Shown: positions 32,328 to 41,928 of the stretch, in pieces
How positions within the stretch are numbered: position 1 is the stretch's first letter
Layout: each line of letters begins with the position of its first letter
Source of the DNA: Caulobacter segnis
Lineage (GTDB): Bacteria; Pseudomonadota; Alphaproteobacteria; Caulobacterales; Caulobacteraceae
Length of the DNA stretch: 64,000 nucleotides
Assembly: GCF_023935105.1 (NCBI RefSeq)
Contig: NZ_CP096040.1
Coordinates: forward strand, 3,782,001-3,846,000
Direction: 5' to 3'
Notes under the pieces: generated by a model
The model's database searches: none
Seen by the model: the letters and a program-made list of their open reading frames with translations, nothing else
Told to the model about the DNA's origin: nothing
Position numbers and translations under genes: made by a program

Positions 32328-35147
32328 ATGTCCGGCGGCATGCCCCAGCACGGCGAACAGATCGGACCGATACCGGACTGGCTTCCGCACGAGCGCCCGC
32401 TCCTGCCGGGATCGCCGTCGACACCGTATTTTCCGACCCGCTTCCGCGTCGTCCACGGCCTGATCAGCCTGCTGATCGGCATCACCAGTTCGCTGGGCGC
32501 GGCCCTGGTCCAGGTCAACCTGCCGGCCATCCAGGGATCGCTGGGCCTGACGCCCACCCAGGGCGCGTGGCTGACCACCATCTATGTGATGACCAACATC
32601 TCGATGAACCTGCTGCTGGTGAAGTATCGCCAGCAGTTCGGCATCCGCCGGTTCGCCCTGGTGTTCCTGTCGCTCTACACCGTGGCCGCCTTCGCCCACC
32701 TGGCGCTGGACAACTTCCCCATGGCCCTGGCCTTGCGGGCGATCAGCGGGGTCGGCGCGGCGGCGCTGACCGCCCTGGCCATGTTCTACATGCTGCAGGC
32801 TTTTCCAGCCTCGTTCCGGATGGGCGCCCTGGTGCTGGGCGTCGGCGTCTCGCAGCTGGGCGCGCCCCTGGCCCGGGTCATCTCGACCGGCTTGCTCGAC
32901 GCAGCCTACTGGCATGGGCTCTACGCGCTGGAAGCCTGCCTGGCCGCCGTCAGCCTAGCGGCCGTCGCTCTGTTTCGCCTTCCTCAGGGCGTGCGCATCC
33001 ACGTCTTCGAGGGCACGGACGCCGTGACCTTCGCCCTGCTGGGCGGCGGGCTTGGCCTGTTGGTCGCGGTGCTGGGCCTGGGCCGCATCGTCTGGTGGTT
33101 CGAGGCGCCCTGGTTGGGCTGGTGCCTGGCCGCCGCCGTCATTCTTCTGGCGGCCGGAGCGCTGGTGGAGCACCGTCGCGCCCATCCGCTGATCGACACG
33201 CGCTGGGTGGCCACGGGCGCCTTCCTGCGCTTCTGCCTGAATGTCGCGCTGGTGCGGATCATCCTGTCAGAACAGAGCGTCGGCGCCGCCGGCCTGATGT
33301 CGGCCCTGGGCCTGGCGCAGGAGCAGCAGCGGTTGCTCTACGCCATCGTGCTGGCCGCCACCGCCGCGGGCATCGTGATCAGCGCCATGACCCTGAACCA
33401 GAAGACCTTGGCCCCGCAGTTCCTGTTATCGGTTCTGCTGATCGCCGTCGGCTCGTTCCTCGACGCTCGCGCCACGCCCCAGATCGGCCCGGCCAATCTG
33501 TTCATCAGCCAAGCGCTGCTGGCCTTCGCCGCGGCGATGTTCCTGGGGCCGTCCTTCATGTTCGGCATCGGCCAGTTGCTGACCCGAGGCCTGGGTTCGA
33601 TCATCACCTTCTCGGTGATGTTCGGCGTCGCCCAAAACCTGGGCGGCCTGTTTGGCGCGGCCATGCTGGGCACGTTCCAGACGGTGCGAGCCCAATCCCA
33701 CGCCGTGGGTCTGGCCGAGCATCTGACCGGCGCCGATCCCACCGTCGCGGCCACGCTGCAGGGCTATGCCGGGGTCTACGCCTCGACCCAGGCCGACCCG
33801 GCCTTCCGCGCCGCCGACGCCAGCGCCCTTCTGACCCAGCAGCTGACCCAGCAGGCCAATGTGCTGGCCTTCAACGACGTCTTCCTGGTCGTGGGGGTCG
33901 TCGCCCTGTTGCAGTTCTTCTACGCCGGCTTCCTGTTCTTCCTCCTGGCCCGACGCATGAAGGCGGCCGCCGCGCCGCGCGCGACGACGCCGCCCCCTTC
34001 CCGCTCGAGAGACCGCATGACCGACGCGCCCTCGCCGCCGCCCTCGTCCCAACCCGCGTCCCAGCCGGAAGACCGCGCCGCCGCAGCCGCGCCGCCGCCC
34101 GCCCGGCCCGAGCCGCCGTCCGCGCGCGCCATCATCCTGACGATCGGGGGCGCGCTCGTCCTGGTGCTGCTGATCCTCTACTTCTGGAAGCTGCCGCCCT
34201 TCGCCGGCTCGGTGCAGCGGACGGACAACGCCTACGTCCGGGGCCAGGTGACGGTGATCGCGCCCCAGCTGAGCGGCTATGTCGTCAAGGTCATGGCCAG
34301 GGACTTCCAGACGGTCCGCGCCGGCCAGCCGCTGTTCGAGATCGACCAGCGGATCTACGCCCAGCGGCTGGACCAGGCCCGCGCCACCCTGGCCGCACGC
34401 GAGGCGGATCTGGCCAACTCCACTCAGGCCCGCGCCTCGCGAGAGGCCGCCCTGCTCAGCCGCCAGGCCGACATCGGCTCGGCCCAGGCCCAGGTCGAGC
34501 GGGCCCGCGCCGACATGGCCCGCGTCGCTGACCTGGCCACCGACGGCTCGGTGTCGCTACGCGAACGCGACCAGGCCCGCGCCGCCCTGCGCGCGGCCGA
34601 GGCGACCCTGACCTCGGCCCGGGCCGGCCAGGAGATCGCCCGCCAGGACGTCCGCTCGGTCGGTGTCTCGCGCCAAGGCCTGGAAGCCGCCGTCGCAGCG
34701 GCCAAGGCCGCCCTGCGCCTGGCCGAGATCGACATGACCAACACCCTCGTCGCCGCGCCGACCGACGGGCAGTTGGGCCAGGTGGGCGTGCGCCTGGGCC
34801 AATACGTCACCGCCGGCAGCCAGTTGGTCACCGTGGTACCGCCCCAGCGCTGGGTGATCGCCAATTTCAAGGAACGCCAGTCCGGTCGCATGCGGCCGGG
34901 ACAGCGGGCGGTGATCACGGTCGACGCCCTGGGCGACCAGAAGTTCAACGGCCGGGTCGAGCAGGTCTCGCCGGCGACGGGTTCGGAGTTCAGCATTCTT
35001 CCGCCGCAGAACGCGACCGGCAACTTCACCAAGATCGCCCAGCGCCTGCCGGTGCGCATCGTGCTCGACGCCGACCAGCCCGACCTCGCCCGCCTGCGTC
35101 CAGGCATGTCGGTCGAGGCCGAGGTCGACGCGAAGGGCCGCCGCTGA
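32328..35147 (+). CDS. Fused MFS drug exporter and HlyD/EmrA-type adaptor (EmrB-EmrA fusion)
   Basis: One open frame of 939 aa. Residues from about 40 to 545 are a 14-helix DHA2/EmrB-type MFS exporter. Residues from about 564 to the end are an EmrA/HlyD adaptor, with one membrane helix (AIILTIGGALVLVLLILYF), the biotinyl-lipoyl-like block QRTDNAYVRGQVTVIAPQLS and a coiled-coil hairpin. The linker is rich in Pro and Ala. Usually these are two genes. The in-frame ATG at 34017 (residue 564), with a weak GAGAGA ahead, is where EmrA would normally start. The ATGA there contains a TGA in the +1 frame, so a single-base shift would recreate the usual overlapping arrangement. Start ATG 32328 or 32340. 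Confidence 0.85.
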   Translation: MSGGMPQHGEQIGPIPDWLPHERPLLPGSPSTPYFPTRFRVVHGLISLLIGITSSLGAALVQVNLPAIQGSLGLTPTQGAWLTTIYVMTNISMNLLLVKYRQQFGIRRFALVFLSLYTVAAFAHLALDNFPMALALRAISGVGAAALTALAMFYMLQAFPASFRMGALVLGVGVSQLGAPLARVISTGLLDAAYWHGLYALEACLAAVSLAAVALFRLPQGVRIHVFEGTDAVTFALLGGGLGLLVAVLGLGRIVWWFEAPWLGWCLAAAVILLAAGALVEHRRAHPLIDTRWVATGAFLRFCLNVALVRIILSEQSVGAAGLMSALGLAQEQQRLLYAIVLAATAAGIVISAMTLNQKTLAPQFLLSVLLIAVGSFLDARATPQIGPANLFISQALLAFAAAMFLGPSFMFGIGQLLTRGLGSIITFSVMFGVAQNLGGLFGAAMLGTFQTVRAQSHAVGLAEHLTGADPTVAATLQGYAGVYASTQADPAFRAADASALLTQQLTQQANVLAFNDVFLVVGVVALLQFFYAGFLFFLLARRMKAAAAPRATTPPPSRSRDRMTDAPSPPPSSQPASQPEDRAAAAAPPPARPEPPSARAIILTIGGALVLVLLILYFWKLPPFAGSVQRTDNAYVRGQVTVIAPQLSGYVVKVMARDFQTVRAGQPLFEIDQRIYAQRLDQARATLAAREADLANSTQARASREAALLSRQADIGSAQAQVERARADMARVADLATDGSVSLRERDQARAALRAAEATLTSARAGQEIARQDVRSVGVSRQGLEAAVAAAKAALRLAEIDMTNTLVAAPTDGQLGQVGVRLGQYVTAGSQLVTVVPPQRWVIANFKERQSGRMRPGQRAVITVDALGDQKFNGRVEQVSPATGSEFSILPPQNATGNFTKIAQRLPVRIVLDADQPDLARLRPGMSVEAEVDAKGRR

Positions 35148-36523
35148 TGCGCCGCGCCCTGCTCGCCGTGGCGGGTCTCGGCGTCCTGGCTGGCTGCACG
35201 ACGCCGGGCCCCAGGACCACGCCGCCCCCCGAGGCCATCGTGACGCCGCCCGCCGCCTGGCGCGCGCCAGCCGAGCCAAAGGACGTCGCCCTGGCCGCCG
35301 ACTGGTGGAAGGCGTTCGGCGACCCGCGCCTCTCCGACCTGGTCGCCACCGCCCTGATCCGCAACGCCGACCTCGGCGTGGCCGAGGCGCGGGTGCGCGA
35401 GGCCGAGGCCCAGAGCCGCCAAGCCCGCGCCGCGCTGCTGCCGTCGCTGAACCTGACGGCTGGCGCGCAGAAGACCCGCGACCTCAACGCCTTCGGCGTT
35501 CCCACCATCACCACCGCCGCCGAGCCCGAGCTGCAGTTCGCCTACGAGGTCGATCTGTGGGGGCGCATCCGGCAAGCCGACGCCGCGGCCCGCGCCAGCC
35601 TGCAGGCGAGCGGCTACGCCCGCGACGCCGCGCGCCTGTCGGTGGCCGCCGCCGTCGCGCGATCCTATGTCGCCCTGGCCTCGTTGGACGCCCAATTGGC
35701 CACCGCCCACGCCACCCTGGGCTCGCGCCAGGAAGCCGTCGTCCGCGCGCGCCGTCGCGCCCGCGAGGGCGTGACCTCCGACCTGGAGCTGCGCCAGGCC
35801 GAGGGCGAACAGGAGGCCGCCGCCCAGCGCGTTCCGGCCCTGGAGCTGGCCATCCGCCGCCAGGAAAACGCCCTGACCCTGCTGGTCGGCGACGCCCCCG
35901 GCGCGGTGACGCGCGGCCCGCTGGACGCCCTGGCCATCCCGCAGCCGGCCGCCCCCTTGCCCTCGTCCCTGCTGGCGCGCCGCCCTGACATCGCCCAAGC
36001 CGAAGCCACCCTGGCCGCCGCCGACGCCAGTCTGGCGTCCGCCCGCGCCGCCTTCCTGCCCCAGGTGCGCCTGTCGGCCGCCGGTGGCGGACTGTTCGTC
36101 GAGCATCTGGATCCAGTCACGGTCTGGAGCCTTGGGACCAGCGTCCTGGCTCCGATCTTCGACGGCGGTCGCCTGCGCGCCCAGTCGGACGCGGCCGCCG
36201 CCCGCCGCGACCAGGCCGCCTTTGGCTATCGCAGGACCGCGCTGACCGCTTTCGGAGAGGTCGAGAACGCCTTGGAGGGGACCGGCCGCCTGGCCGAGCA
36301 GGAAGAGGCCGCCGTCCGCCAGCGCGCCGCCGCCGCCTCGGCCCTCGACCACGCCCGCAAGCGCTATCAGGCTGGCTACGTGGCCTATCTGGAGGAGCTG
36401 GACGCCCAGCGCGGCCTGCTGGCCACCGAGCTGGCGCTGTCTCAGGTCCGCGAAGCCCGACTACAGAACGCCATCGCGCTCTACCAGGCGCTGGGCGGCG
36501 GCTGGGCCACGGCTACGCCATAA
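35147..36523 (+). CDS. Outer-membrane efflux lipoprotein, NodT family
   Basis: A 458-residue TolC-like channel with a lipoprotein signal (AVAGLGVLAGCTT, lipobox Cys) and the usual blocks DWWKAFGDPRLSDLVATAL and FEVDLWGRIR-like FAYEVDLWGRIR. It completes a tripartite exporter with the MFS-adaptor fusion. ATG 35147 overlaps the adaptor stop (TGATG). Confidence 0.92.
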   Translation: MRRALLAVAGLGVLAGCTTPGPRTTPPPEAIVTPPAAWRAPAEPKDVALAADWWKAFGDPRLSDLVATALIRNADLGVAEARVREAEAQSRQARAALLPSLNLTAGAQKTRDLNAFGVPTITTAAEPELQFAYEVDLWGRIRQADAAARASLQASGYARDAARLSVAAAVARSYVALASLDAQLATAHATLGSRQEAVVRARRRAREGVTSDLELRQAEGEQEAAAQRVPALELAIRRQENALTLLVGDAPGAVTRGPLDALAIPQPAAPLPSSLLARRPDIAQAEATLAAADASLASARAAFLPQVRLSAAGGGLFVEHLDPVTVWSLGTSVLAPIFDGGRLRAQSDAAAARRDQAAFGYRRTALTAFGEVENALEGTGRLAEQEEAAVRQRAAAASALDHARKRYQAGYVAYLEELDAQRGLLATELALSQVREARLQNAIALYQALGGGWATATP

Positions 36524-36527
36524 AAAG

Positions 36528-36556
36528 CGGCCGGACGCGCTTGCTGCGTCCGGCCG
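36528..36556 (-). terminator. Rho-independent terminator after norB
   Basis: An 11 bp stem CGGCCGGACGC / GCGTCCGGCCG with a 7-base loop is followed on the minus strand by five T residues (36522-36526). It lies between the convergent ends of the efflux gene and norB and serves norB. Confidence 0.8.
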
Positions 36557-36605
36557 AGCAAACCAGGCGCGCGATGGTCGCGCGCCTGGCCCGGGGGTCT
36601 TGGAT

Positions 36606-38876
36606 CTACTCGGCCGCGACCGGGGTCGTGGCCTTCTTCGGGGCCGGGCGGCGAACGCCCAGCACCAGCTTGGCGGCGAACACCGCCAGGGTCAGCGCGC
36701 CGCCGGCGAAGACGACGTCGCCGGGCACCCGCATCCAGACCAGGGTCTGGACCAGCGGCGAGTGGATCACCGCCGGCGAGCGGGCGAACCACAGGCCGTG
36801 CTCGATGCTGGCGATCGCCTGGATGACGCCGACAGGCAGCAGCGACAGGAAGATCATCATCGCCAGGCCGCCGTTCAGCAGCCAGAACGTCGCGGCCAGC
36901 AGGCGGTCGTCCCAGGCCTCCCGACGCGCCAGGCCGCGGAAGCAGAACAGCAGCAGGCCGATCCCCAGCATGCCGTAGACCCCGAAGAGCGCGGCGTGGC
37001 CGTGGGTGGCCGTCGTGTTCAGGCCCTGGATGAAGTACAGGCTGACCGGCGGGTTGATCATGAAGCCGAAGACCCCCGCGCCCAGCAGGTTCCAGAACGA
37101 AACCGCGACGAAGAACAGGATCGGCCAGCGATAGGTCGCGACCCAGGGCACGGCCTTGGTGTGGCTGAAGGTCTCGAAGGCCTCGGCGCCGATCAGGGCC
37201 AACGGCACGACCTCGAGGGCCGAGAACACCGAACCGATGGCGATGACCGAAACCGGCGTGCCGGCGAAATACCAGTGGTGGGCCGTGCCCAGCACGCCGC
37301 CGAACAGGAACACGATGGTCCCGAACAGCACCGCGCCGTTGGCCGACTTGGCGCGGACCAGGCCCAGCTTGACCATCAGCAGGCTGATGACGGCCGTGGC
37401 GAACACCTCGAAGAAGCCTTCGACCCACAGGTGGACCACCCACCAGCGCCAGTACTCGACCATGCTGATGTGGGTGTGCTTACCCCACATGAAGCCCGCG
37501 CCGTAGAACAGGCCGATGGCGATCGTCGACAGGAACAGGATCCACAGAACCGGCTTGCTTTCCGACGGGGCCTTCAGGGCGGGCCACAGGGCGCGGCCAA
37601 CCAGGACCAGCCACTTCATCAGGCCGACGAACAGCAGGATCTGCCAGAAGCGGCCCAGGTCGACATATTCCCAGCCCTGGTGGCCGAACCACCAGTTGGT
37701 GTTCAGGTCGAAGACCTGTTGGACGCCCAGCCACTCGCCGGCCATCGAACCCAGCACGACGACGACCAGGGCGACCCACAGCAGGTCCACGCCCAGCTTC
37801 TGCCCCTTGGGCTCGTGACCCGAGATCATCGGCGCGACATAGAGACCGGTGGCCAGCCAGGCCGTGGCGATCCAGAAGACGGCCAGCTGGGTGTGCCAGG
37901 TGCGCGTCACCGCGTACGGCAGGATGTCCGAGATAGGAACGCCGAAGAAGGCGTGACCCTCGACCGAATAGTGGGCGGTGACGGCGCCCAGGCCGACCTG
38001 CAGCAGGAAAAGGCCGATCACGGTCAGGAAGTACTTGCCCGTGGCCTTCATCGACGGCGTGGGCTTCAGGGCCGCCAGCGGATCCTGGGCCGGCGCGACC
38101 AGATGGTCCTCGCTCTTGGTCCGGGCGTGCCAGAAGGCCAGAGCGCCGACGGCGGCGATCAGCAGAATGACGCTGGCCACCGACCAGACGATCGTGGCGG
38201 TGGTCGGCCGGTTGCCGATCAGTTCCTCGTGCGGCCAGTTGGCGGTGTAGGTGATGTCCGAGCCGGGACGGTCGGTGCTGGCCGCCCAGCCGGTCCACCA
38301 GTAGAAGGCGGCGATGGCCGTGCGGCGGGCCGGATCCTTCACCGCGCCATTGGCGATGGCGTACTGCTCGCGCAGCTTCTCCAACGCCGGGTCCGAACCC
38401 AGCAGGGTCTCGTAGTGCGTCCGCACCTGGCGCATGGCCTGGGCGCGGTCGGCGCTGACCGTGATCGCGCCGCTCTTGGGATCGTAGGTGTTGGTCCGCA
38501 CCTCGCGCTTTAGGCGTTCACGCAGGGCGGCCTGACGCTCGGGCGCCAGGGTGTCGTAAGGCGCCTTGAAGTCGCGCTGGGCCCACAGGTCCAGCAGCGC
38601 CACCGACTCGCGGTGGACCTGGTCGGCCGACCAGTCGGGCGCGACATAGCCGCCATGCCCCCAGATCGAACCGACCTGCTGGCCGCCCATCGATTGCCAG
38701 GCCAGTTGCCCGGTCTCGATATCGGCCTTGGTGATCAGGACCTGCCCGCTCGCATCGACCACGCGGGTCGGGATGGGCGGCGCCTGCCGGTGGATTTCAC
38801 GTCCCATCAGCCCCAGGACGGTGAACGACACCGCCATGACCAGGGCGAGGACGAACCATAGTCTTCGCGTGTTCAT
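36606..38876 (-). CDS. norB: Quinol-dependent nitric oxide reductase (qNOR)
   Basis: A single-subunit enzyme reducing NO to N2O in the inner membrane with electrons from quinol. The 756 aa length is that of the fused NorZ type, not the 450 aa cytochrome-c NorB. An N-terminal helix and periplasmic domain (about residues 10-230) precede the heme-copper-oxidase-like 12-helix core. Core motifs are RTWHTQLAVFWIATAW, WRWWVVHLWVEGFFEVFA (non-heme iron His and the conserved Glu), LGTAHHWYF and TTATHGHAALFGVYG. The start at 38876 follows GAGGGGAAGCGAG. No norC, norQ or norD is present, as expected. A TTG-N8-CAA box lies 86 bases upstream. Confidence 0.95.
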   Translation of the reverse strand: MNTRRLWFVLALVMAVSFTVLGLMGREIHRQAPPIPTRVVDASGQVLITKADIETGQLAWQSMGGQQVGSIWGHGGYVAPDWSADQVHRESVALLDLWAQRDFKAPYDTLAPERQAALRERLKREVRTNTYDPKSGAITVSADRAQAMRQVRTHYETLLGSDPALEKLREQYAIANGAVKDPARRTAIAAFYWWTGWAASTDRPGSDITYTANWPHEELIGNRPTTATIVWSVASVILLIAAVGALAFWHARTKSEDHLVAPAQDPLAALKPTPSMKATGKYFLTVIGLFLLQVGLGAVTAHYSVEGHAFFGVPISDILPYAVTRTWHTQLAVFWIATAWLATGLYVAPMISGHEPKGQKLGVDLLWVALVVVVLGSMAGEWLGVQQVFDLNTNWWFGHQGWEYVDLGRFWQILLFVGLMKWLVLVGRALWPALKAPSESKPVLWILFLSTIAIGLFYGAGFMWGKHTHISMVEYWRWWVVHLWVEGFFEVFATAVISLLMVKLGLVRAKSANGAVLFGTIVFLFGGVLGTAHHWYFAGTPVSVIAIGSVFSALEVVPLALIGAEAFETFSHTKAVPWVATYRWPILFFVAVSFWNLLGAGVFGFMINPPVSLYFIQGLNTTATHGHAALFGVYGMLGIGLLLFCFRGLARREAWDDRLLAATFWLLNGGLAMMIFLSLLPVGVIQAIASIEHGLWFARSPAVIHSPLVQTLVWMRVPGDVVFAGGALTLAVFAAKLVLGVRRPAPKKATTPVAAE

Positions 38877-38955
38877 CTCGCTTCCCCTCGCCGGTCGGGA
38901 CTCTCCCATTCGGCGGTTTCGGGGATCACGATGCGCGCCGGCGCGCCCGGCGACG

Positions 38956-38969
38956 TTGTCGGGGCGCAA
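38956..38969 (-). promoter_or_regulatory. NnrR/Dnr-type box ahead of norB
   Basis: TTGTCGGGGCGCAA. The centre lies about 86 bases before the norB ATG, which would place a class II (-41.5) start site about 45 bases before the gene. One of eleven such 14-mers in the island. Confidence 0.6.
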
Positions 38970-38979
38970 CCTTCGCCGG

Positions 38980-40341
38980 TCAGACGGCCTTGGCGTGGCG
39001 CGTCGCGGCCTGCGGCAGGCGCGCGTCGAAGGCGGCCGCGACCACGCGCATCAGGCGGCGCGCGGGCTCGGGGATCGACACCACCGCGCCGTTCCGCTCG
39101 CACAGGCCGGCCAGTTGCAAGGCGTCTGTCGCCGCGAGGCTTTCCGCCAAATGGTTCTCGGCGAAGCCGTGGTCGCGGCAGATCGCCGCGACATCGACGC
39201 GCATGTCGCACATCAGGCGTTCGATCACGGCGGCGCGGACGCGGTCCTCGTCGTCGACGGCCAGGGCGCGGTTCAGCGGCAGCTCGCCACGGGCGACGGC
39301 GGCCGACCACTGGTCGGTCGGGACGTGGTTGCCCACGAAGCCCTCGCGGAACTGGCCGATCGACGAGGGTCCGATCGGGACCAGCACCGGGGCCGGATCG
39401 TCGGTATAGCCCTGGAAGTTCCGGCGCAGGCGTCCCTCGGCCAGCGCGCGGCTGATGGCGTCCTCCGGCAGGGCGTAGTGGTCGAGGCCGATACGAACAT
39501 AGCCCGCCTCGACGAGAGCCGCGTCGGCCGCCTCGGCCTGAGCCCAGCGCCCGTCCAGATCGGCCAGGTCGGCCTCGCGGATCATCGTCTGGTGCTTCTT
39601 CATCCACGGCACATGGGCGTAGCCGAACACAGCCACCCGGTCGGGACGCAGTTGCACCGCCAGGCGCGCGGATTCGTAGACGTTCTCGGGGTTCTGGCCC
39701 GGCAGACCGTACATCAGGTCGAAGTTCAGCCCGGCCACGCCGACCTTGCGCAGGCGCTCGGTCGCGCGGGCCACATGGTCGTAGGGCTGGATACGATTGA
39801 CCAGGGCCTGGACCGTCGGGTCGAAGGTCTGGACGCCCAGGCTGACCCGGTTGACGCCGACGTCGCCGGCCGCGTCGACGAAGGCCTCCGACAGCATGCC
39901 GGGATCCAGCTCGGCGGCGATCTCCGCGCCCGGACGCGGGCGGAAGGCCGCCTTCAGCTGAGTGACCAGGGCGGCGAAGTCCTCGGGGCTCAGCGCATTG
40001 GGGCTGCCGCCGCCGAAGTGCAGGTGCGCCAGGCCGTCGTGCTCGCCCAGCCGCGCGGCGACCAGGTCGACCTCGCGCGTCAGGGTCTCGAAGAAGGTCC
40101 CGACCCGCTCGTAGGTATGGGCGATCGAGGTGTGGCAACCGCAATACCAGCACAGCCGCCGGCAGAACGGCACGTGCACATAGACCGACAGCTTGTCCGC
40201 GGGGTTCGTGCCGGCGATCCAGGCGTGGGCCTCCGACGCCTGCTGGGCGTCGAAGGCCAGGGCCGTCGGATAGCTGGTGTAGCGCGGCAGATTACGTTCG
40301 GCATGGACACGTTGGGCGGGGGTCAGGGCCGAGGAAGTCAT
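38980..40341 (-). CDS. hemN: Oxygen-independent coproporphyrinogen III oxidase
   Basis: A radical SAM enzyme making protoporphyrinogen IX without O2. The cluster motif is VPFCRRLCWYCGCH (C-x3-C-x2-C), followed by the HemN-type HFGGGSPNALS and FDLMYGLPGQ. 453 aa, start ATG 40341. It overlaps the stop of the upstream Crp/Fnr gene (ATGA), so the two are translated together. It would support heme supply for the anaerobic cytochromes and qNOR. Confidence 0.95.
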   Translation of the reverse strand: MTSSALTPAQRVHAERNLPRYTSYPTALAFDAQQASEAHAWIAGTNPADKLSVYVHVPFCRRLCWYCGCHTSIAHTYERVGTFFETLTREVDLVAARLGEHDGLAHLHFGGGSPNALSPEDFAALVTQLKAAFRPRPGAEIAAELDPGMLSEAFVDAAGDVGVNRVSLGVQTFDPTVQALVNRIQPYDHVARATERLRKVGVAGLNFDLMYGLPGQNPENVYESARLAVQLRPDRVAVFGYAHVPWMKKHQTMIREADLADLDGRWAQAEAADAALVEAGYVRIGLDHYALPEDAISRALAEGRLRRNFQGYTDDPAPVLVPIGPSSIGQFREGFVGNHVPTDQWSAAVARGELPLNRALAVDDEDRVRAAVIERLMCDMRVDVAAICRDHGFAENHLAESLAATDALQLAGLCERNGAVVSIPEPARRLMRVVAAAFDARLPQAATRHAKAV

Positions 40342-40994
40342 GCGCAAAGTCCTAGAAGCTGGTCCTGCCGGCGCAGGCGCACGCGACGCGAGGTGCGGGC
40401 GTCGATCAGGCCTTGGTCCTGAAGCTGGGACAGGGTCCGGGAAACGGTGTGGATGGTCAGGCCCAGATAGTCGGCGATGTCCTGGCGAGTCATCGGCAGG
40501 TCCAGCTCGTCGTCGGCGTCGAAGCGGCGAGCGAAGTCGACCAGGAAGGCCGCGACACGCTCGACCGCGCCCAGGCGGGCCAGCATCGAGGCATGGTTCT
40601 GGCTGCGCTGCATCCCGCCCGTGGCGATCGACAGCAACCGTTGCCCCAGGAGCGGATCTTCGGTCGTCAGGCGGCGCAGGGCCTTCAGCGGAATGGCGTG
40701 CAGGATGACGTCGGTCATGCCCTCGGCCGAGCAGCAGTATTCGTCGACCGCCTCCAGGCCCAGCAGGTCGCCGGGGGCGTGGAAGTCGCAGACGTGGCGG
40801 CGGCCGTCGCCCAGCAGGCGGTAGGTCCGCACGGTGCCCGACATCACTTGATAGACGGTGTCGACCGGCTCGCCCTCGGCGAAGATCTCTTCGCCCGGCG
40901 CCCGGCGGATGGTCACGCCGATGGGAACCAGCGTCGGCCCCAGCAACGTGGGCGGCGCAACAGGACAAGGCAGAGTGGCGAAAGCGAGGTTCAT
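40338..40994 (-). CDS. Crp/Fnr-family regulator, FixK-like
   Basis: A 218 aa protein with a cyclic-nucleotide-like sensor domain and a helix-turn-helix MTRQDIADYLGLTIHTVSRT. The recognition helix keeps the T-V-S-R of the FNR/FixK branch. The N-terminus (MNLAFATLPCPVAPP) has a single Cys and not the four-Cys cluster of FNR, so it is more like FixK. Two adjacent Cys occur later (VDEYCCSAEG). Probably co-transcribed with hemN. No box of the island type was seen in its own upstream region. Confidence 0.88.
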   Translation of the reverse strand: MNLAFATLPCPVAPPTLLGPTLVPIGVTIRRAPGEEIFAEGEPVDTVYQVMSGTVRTYRLLGDGRRHVCDFHAPGDLLGLEAVDEYCCSAEGMTDVILHAIPLKALRRLTTEDPLLGQRLLSIATGGMQRSQNHASMLARLGAVERVAAFLVDFARRFDADDELDLPMTRQDIADYLGLTIHTVSRTLSQLQDQGLIDARTSRRVRLRRQDQLLGLCA

Positions 40995-41150
40995 GATCGG
41001 CGCGGGCTCCCCGGGCTGGCGTCGACCATGGCTTAGCAACAGGTTCGGGCGCTCCGACATTCGGGAGTTCGCCCTAGGTAGAATACCGGGATTCAGCTGG
41101 ACCGCCCACGCGCCTAGTCCTGATGGCCTGATTCCATCGAAGGCTCGCCC

Positions 41151-41852
41151 ATGGCCACGACCGCCACGATAGACCCTCAAATTCTCCGCGGCGGGGACAT
41201 GTTCCGCAGCCTCGACGCCCAAGCGCTCTCGGCCATTCTGGCCGCCGGAACCGTGCGCGGCCTGCCCGCGGGGCGGGTGATCTTCGCCCAGGGCGACGAC
41301 GGTCTGACCTGTCATTCCCTGCTGGAAGGCCGGGTGAAAATCGTCCAGGCCCGTCCCGACGGCAACCAGTCGGTGATCCGTTTCATCGGCCCCGGCGAGA
41401 TGTACGGCACGGTCGCCGCGCTGATGGGCAAGCCCTTCCCCGCCGACGCCGTCGCGGTGGTCGACAGTGTCGAGGTCTACTGGACCGTGGCGACCATGCG
41501 CCAACTGATGGCGCGCTATCCCGAGGTGGCGATGGGTTCGGCGGCCTCGGCCGGCGCCCGCCTGTTCGAGATGCAGGATCGGGTCGGCGAAATGGCCGGC
41601 GAGAAGGTCGAGCAGCGGATCGCGCGCACCCTGATGCGCCTGGTCCAGCAAGCCGGCCGCAAGACCCCGGACGGCATCGAGATCGACTTCCCGATCACCC
41701 GCCAGGAACTGGCGGAGATGGCGGGCTCGACCCTGCACACGGTCAGCCGCACCCTGGCGGCCTGGGACGACCGCGGGATCACCGGCAGCGCGCGCCGCCG
41801 GATCATCGTTCGCAAGCTGGATGCTCTGGTCGATCTGGCCGAACCCGCCTGA
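41151..41852 (+). CDS. Crp/Fnr-family regulator, Dnr/NnrR-like
   Basis: A 233 aa protein: sensor domain with GRVIFAQGDDGLTCHSLLEGRVKI and GPGEMYGTVAALMGK, then HTH ITRQELAEMAGSTLHTVSRTLA. The lack of FNR cluster cysteines and the position beside nitrogen-oxide genes fit a Dnr/NnrR-type NO-responsive activator. Divergent from the FixK-like/hemN operon across about 155 bp. A candidate reader of the TTGnC/TTGCG boxes; the assignment to a particular box class is inference. Confidence 0.85.
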   Translation: MATTATIDPQILRGGDMFRSLDAQALSAILAAGTVRGLPAGRVIFAQGDDGLTCHSLLEGRVKIVQARPDGNQSVIRFIGPGEMYGTVAALMGKPFPADAVAVVDSVEVYWTVATMRQLMARYPEVAMGSAASAGARLFEMQDRVGEMAGEKVEQRIARTLMRLVQQAGRKTPDGIEIDFPITRQELAEMAGSTLHTVSRTLAAWDDRGITGSARRRIIVRKLDALVDLAEPA

Positions 41853-41880
41853 CATCAAACTGAACTTCAAAAAGCCAAAA

Positions 41881-41907
41881 GCGCCGTCGTCCTCAGGACG
41901 ACGGCGC
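41881..41907 (-). terminator. Rho-independent terminator after pseudoazurin gene
   Basis: A 12 bp perfect stem (GCGCCGTCGTCC / GGACGACGGCGC) with a 3-base loop is followed on the minus strand by TTTTGGCTTTTTG. It lies between two convergent genes and is oriented for the pseudoazurin gene. Confidence 0.85.
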
Positions 41908-41928
41908 TGGCGTTTCTGGACCTTCCGA

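Noticed and set aside
36600..38513. A 637-codon open frame opposite norB
   Set aside because: The product is rich in Gln, Arg, Asp and Gly with no fold signature; qNOR on the other strand is unambiguous.
41881..41907. TCCTCAGGA centre resembling the P1/P2 palindrome core
   Set aside because: The rest of the core does not match and a T-run follows on the minus strand; it is an ordinary terminator.
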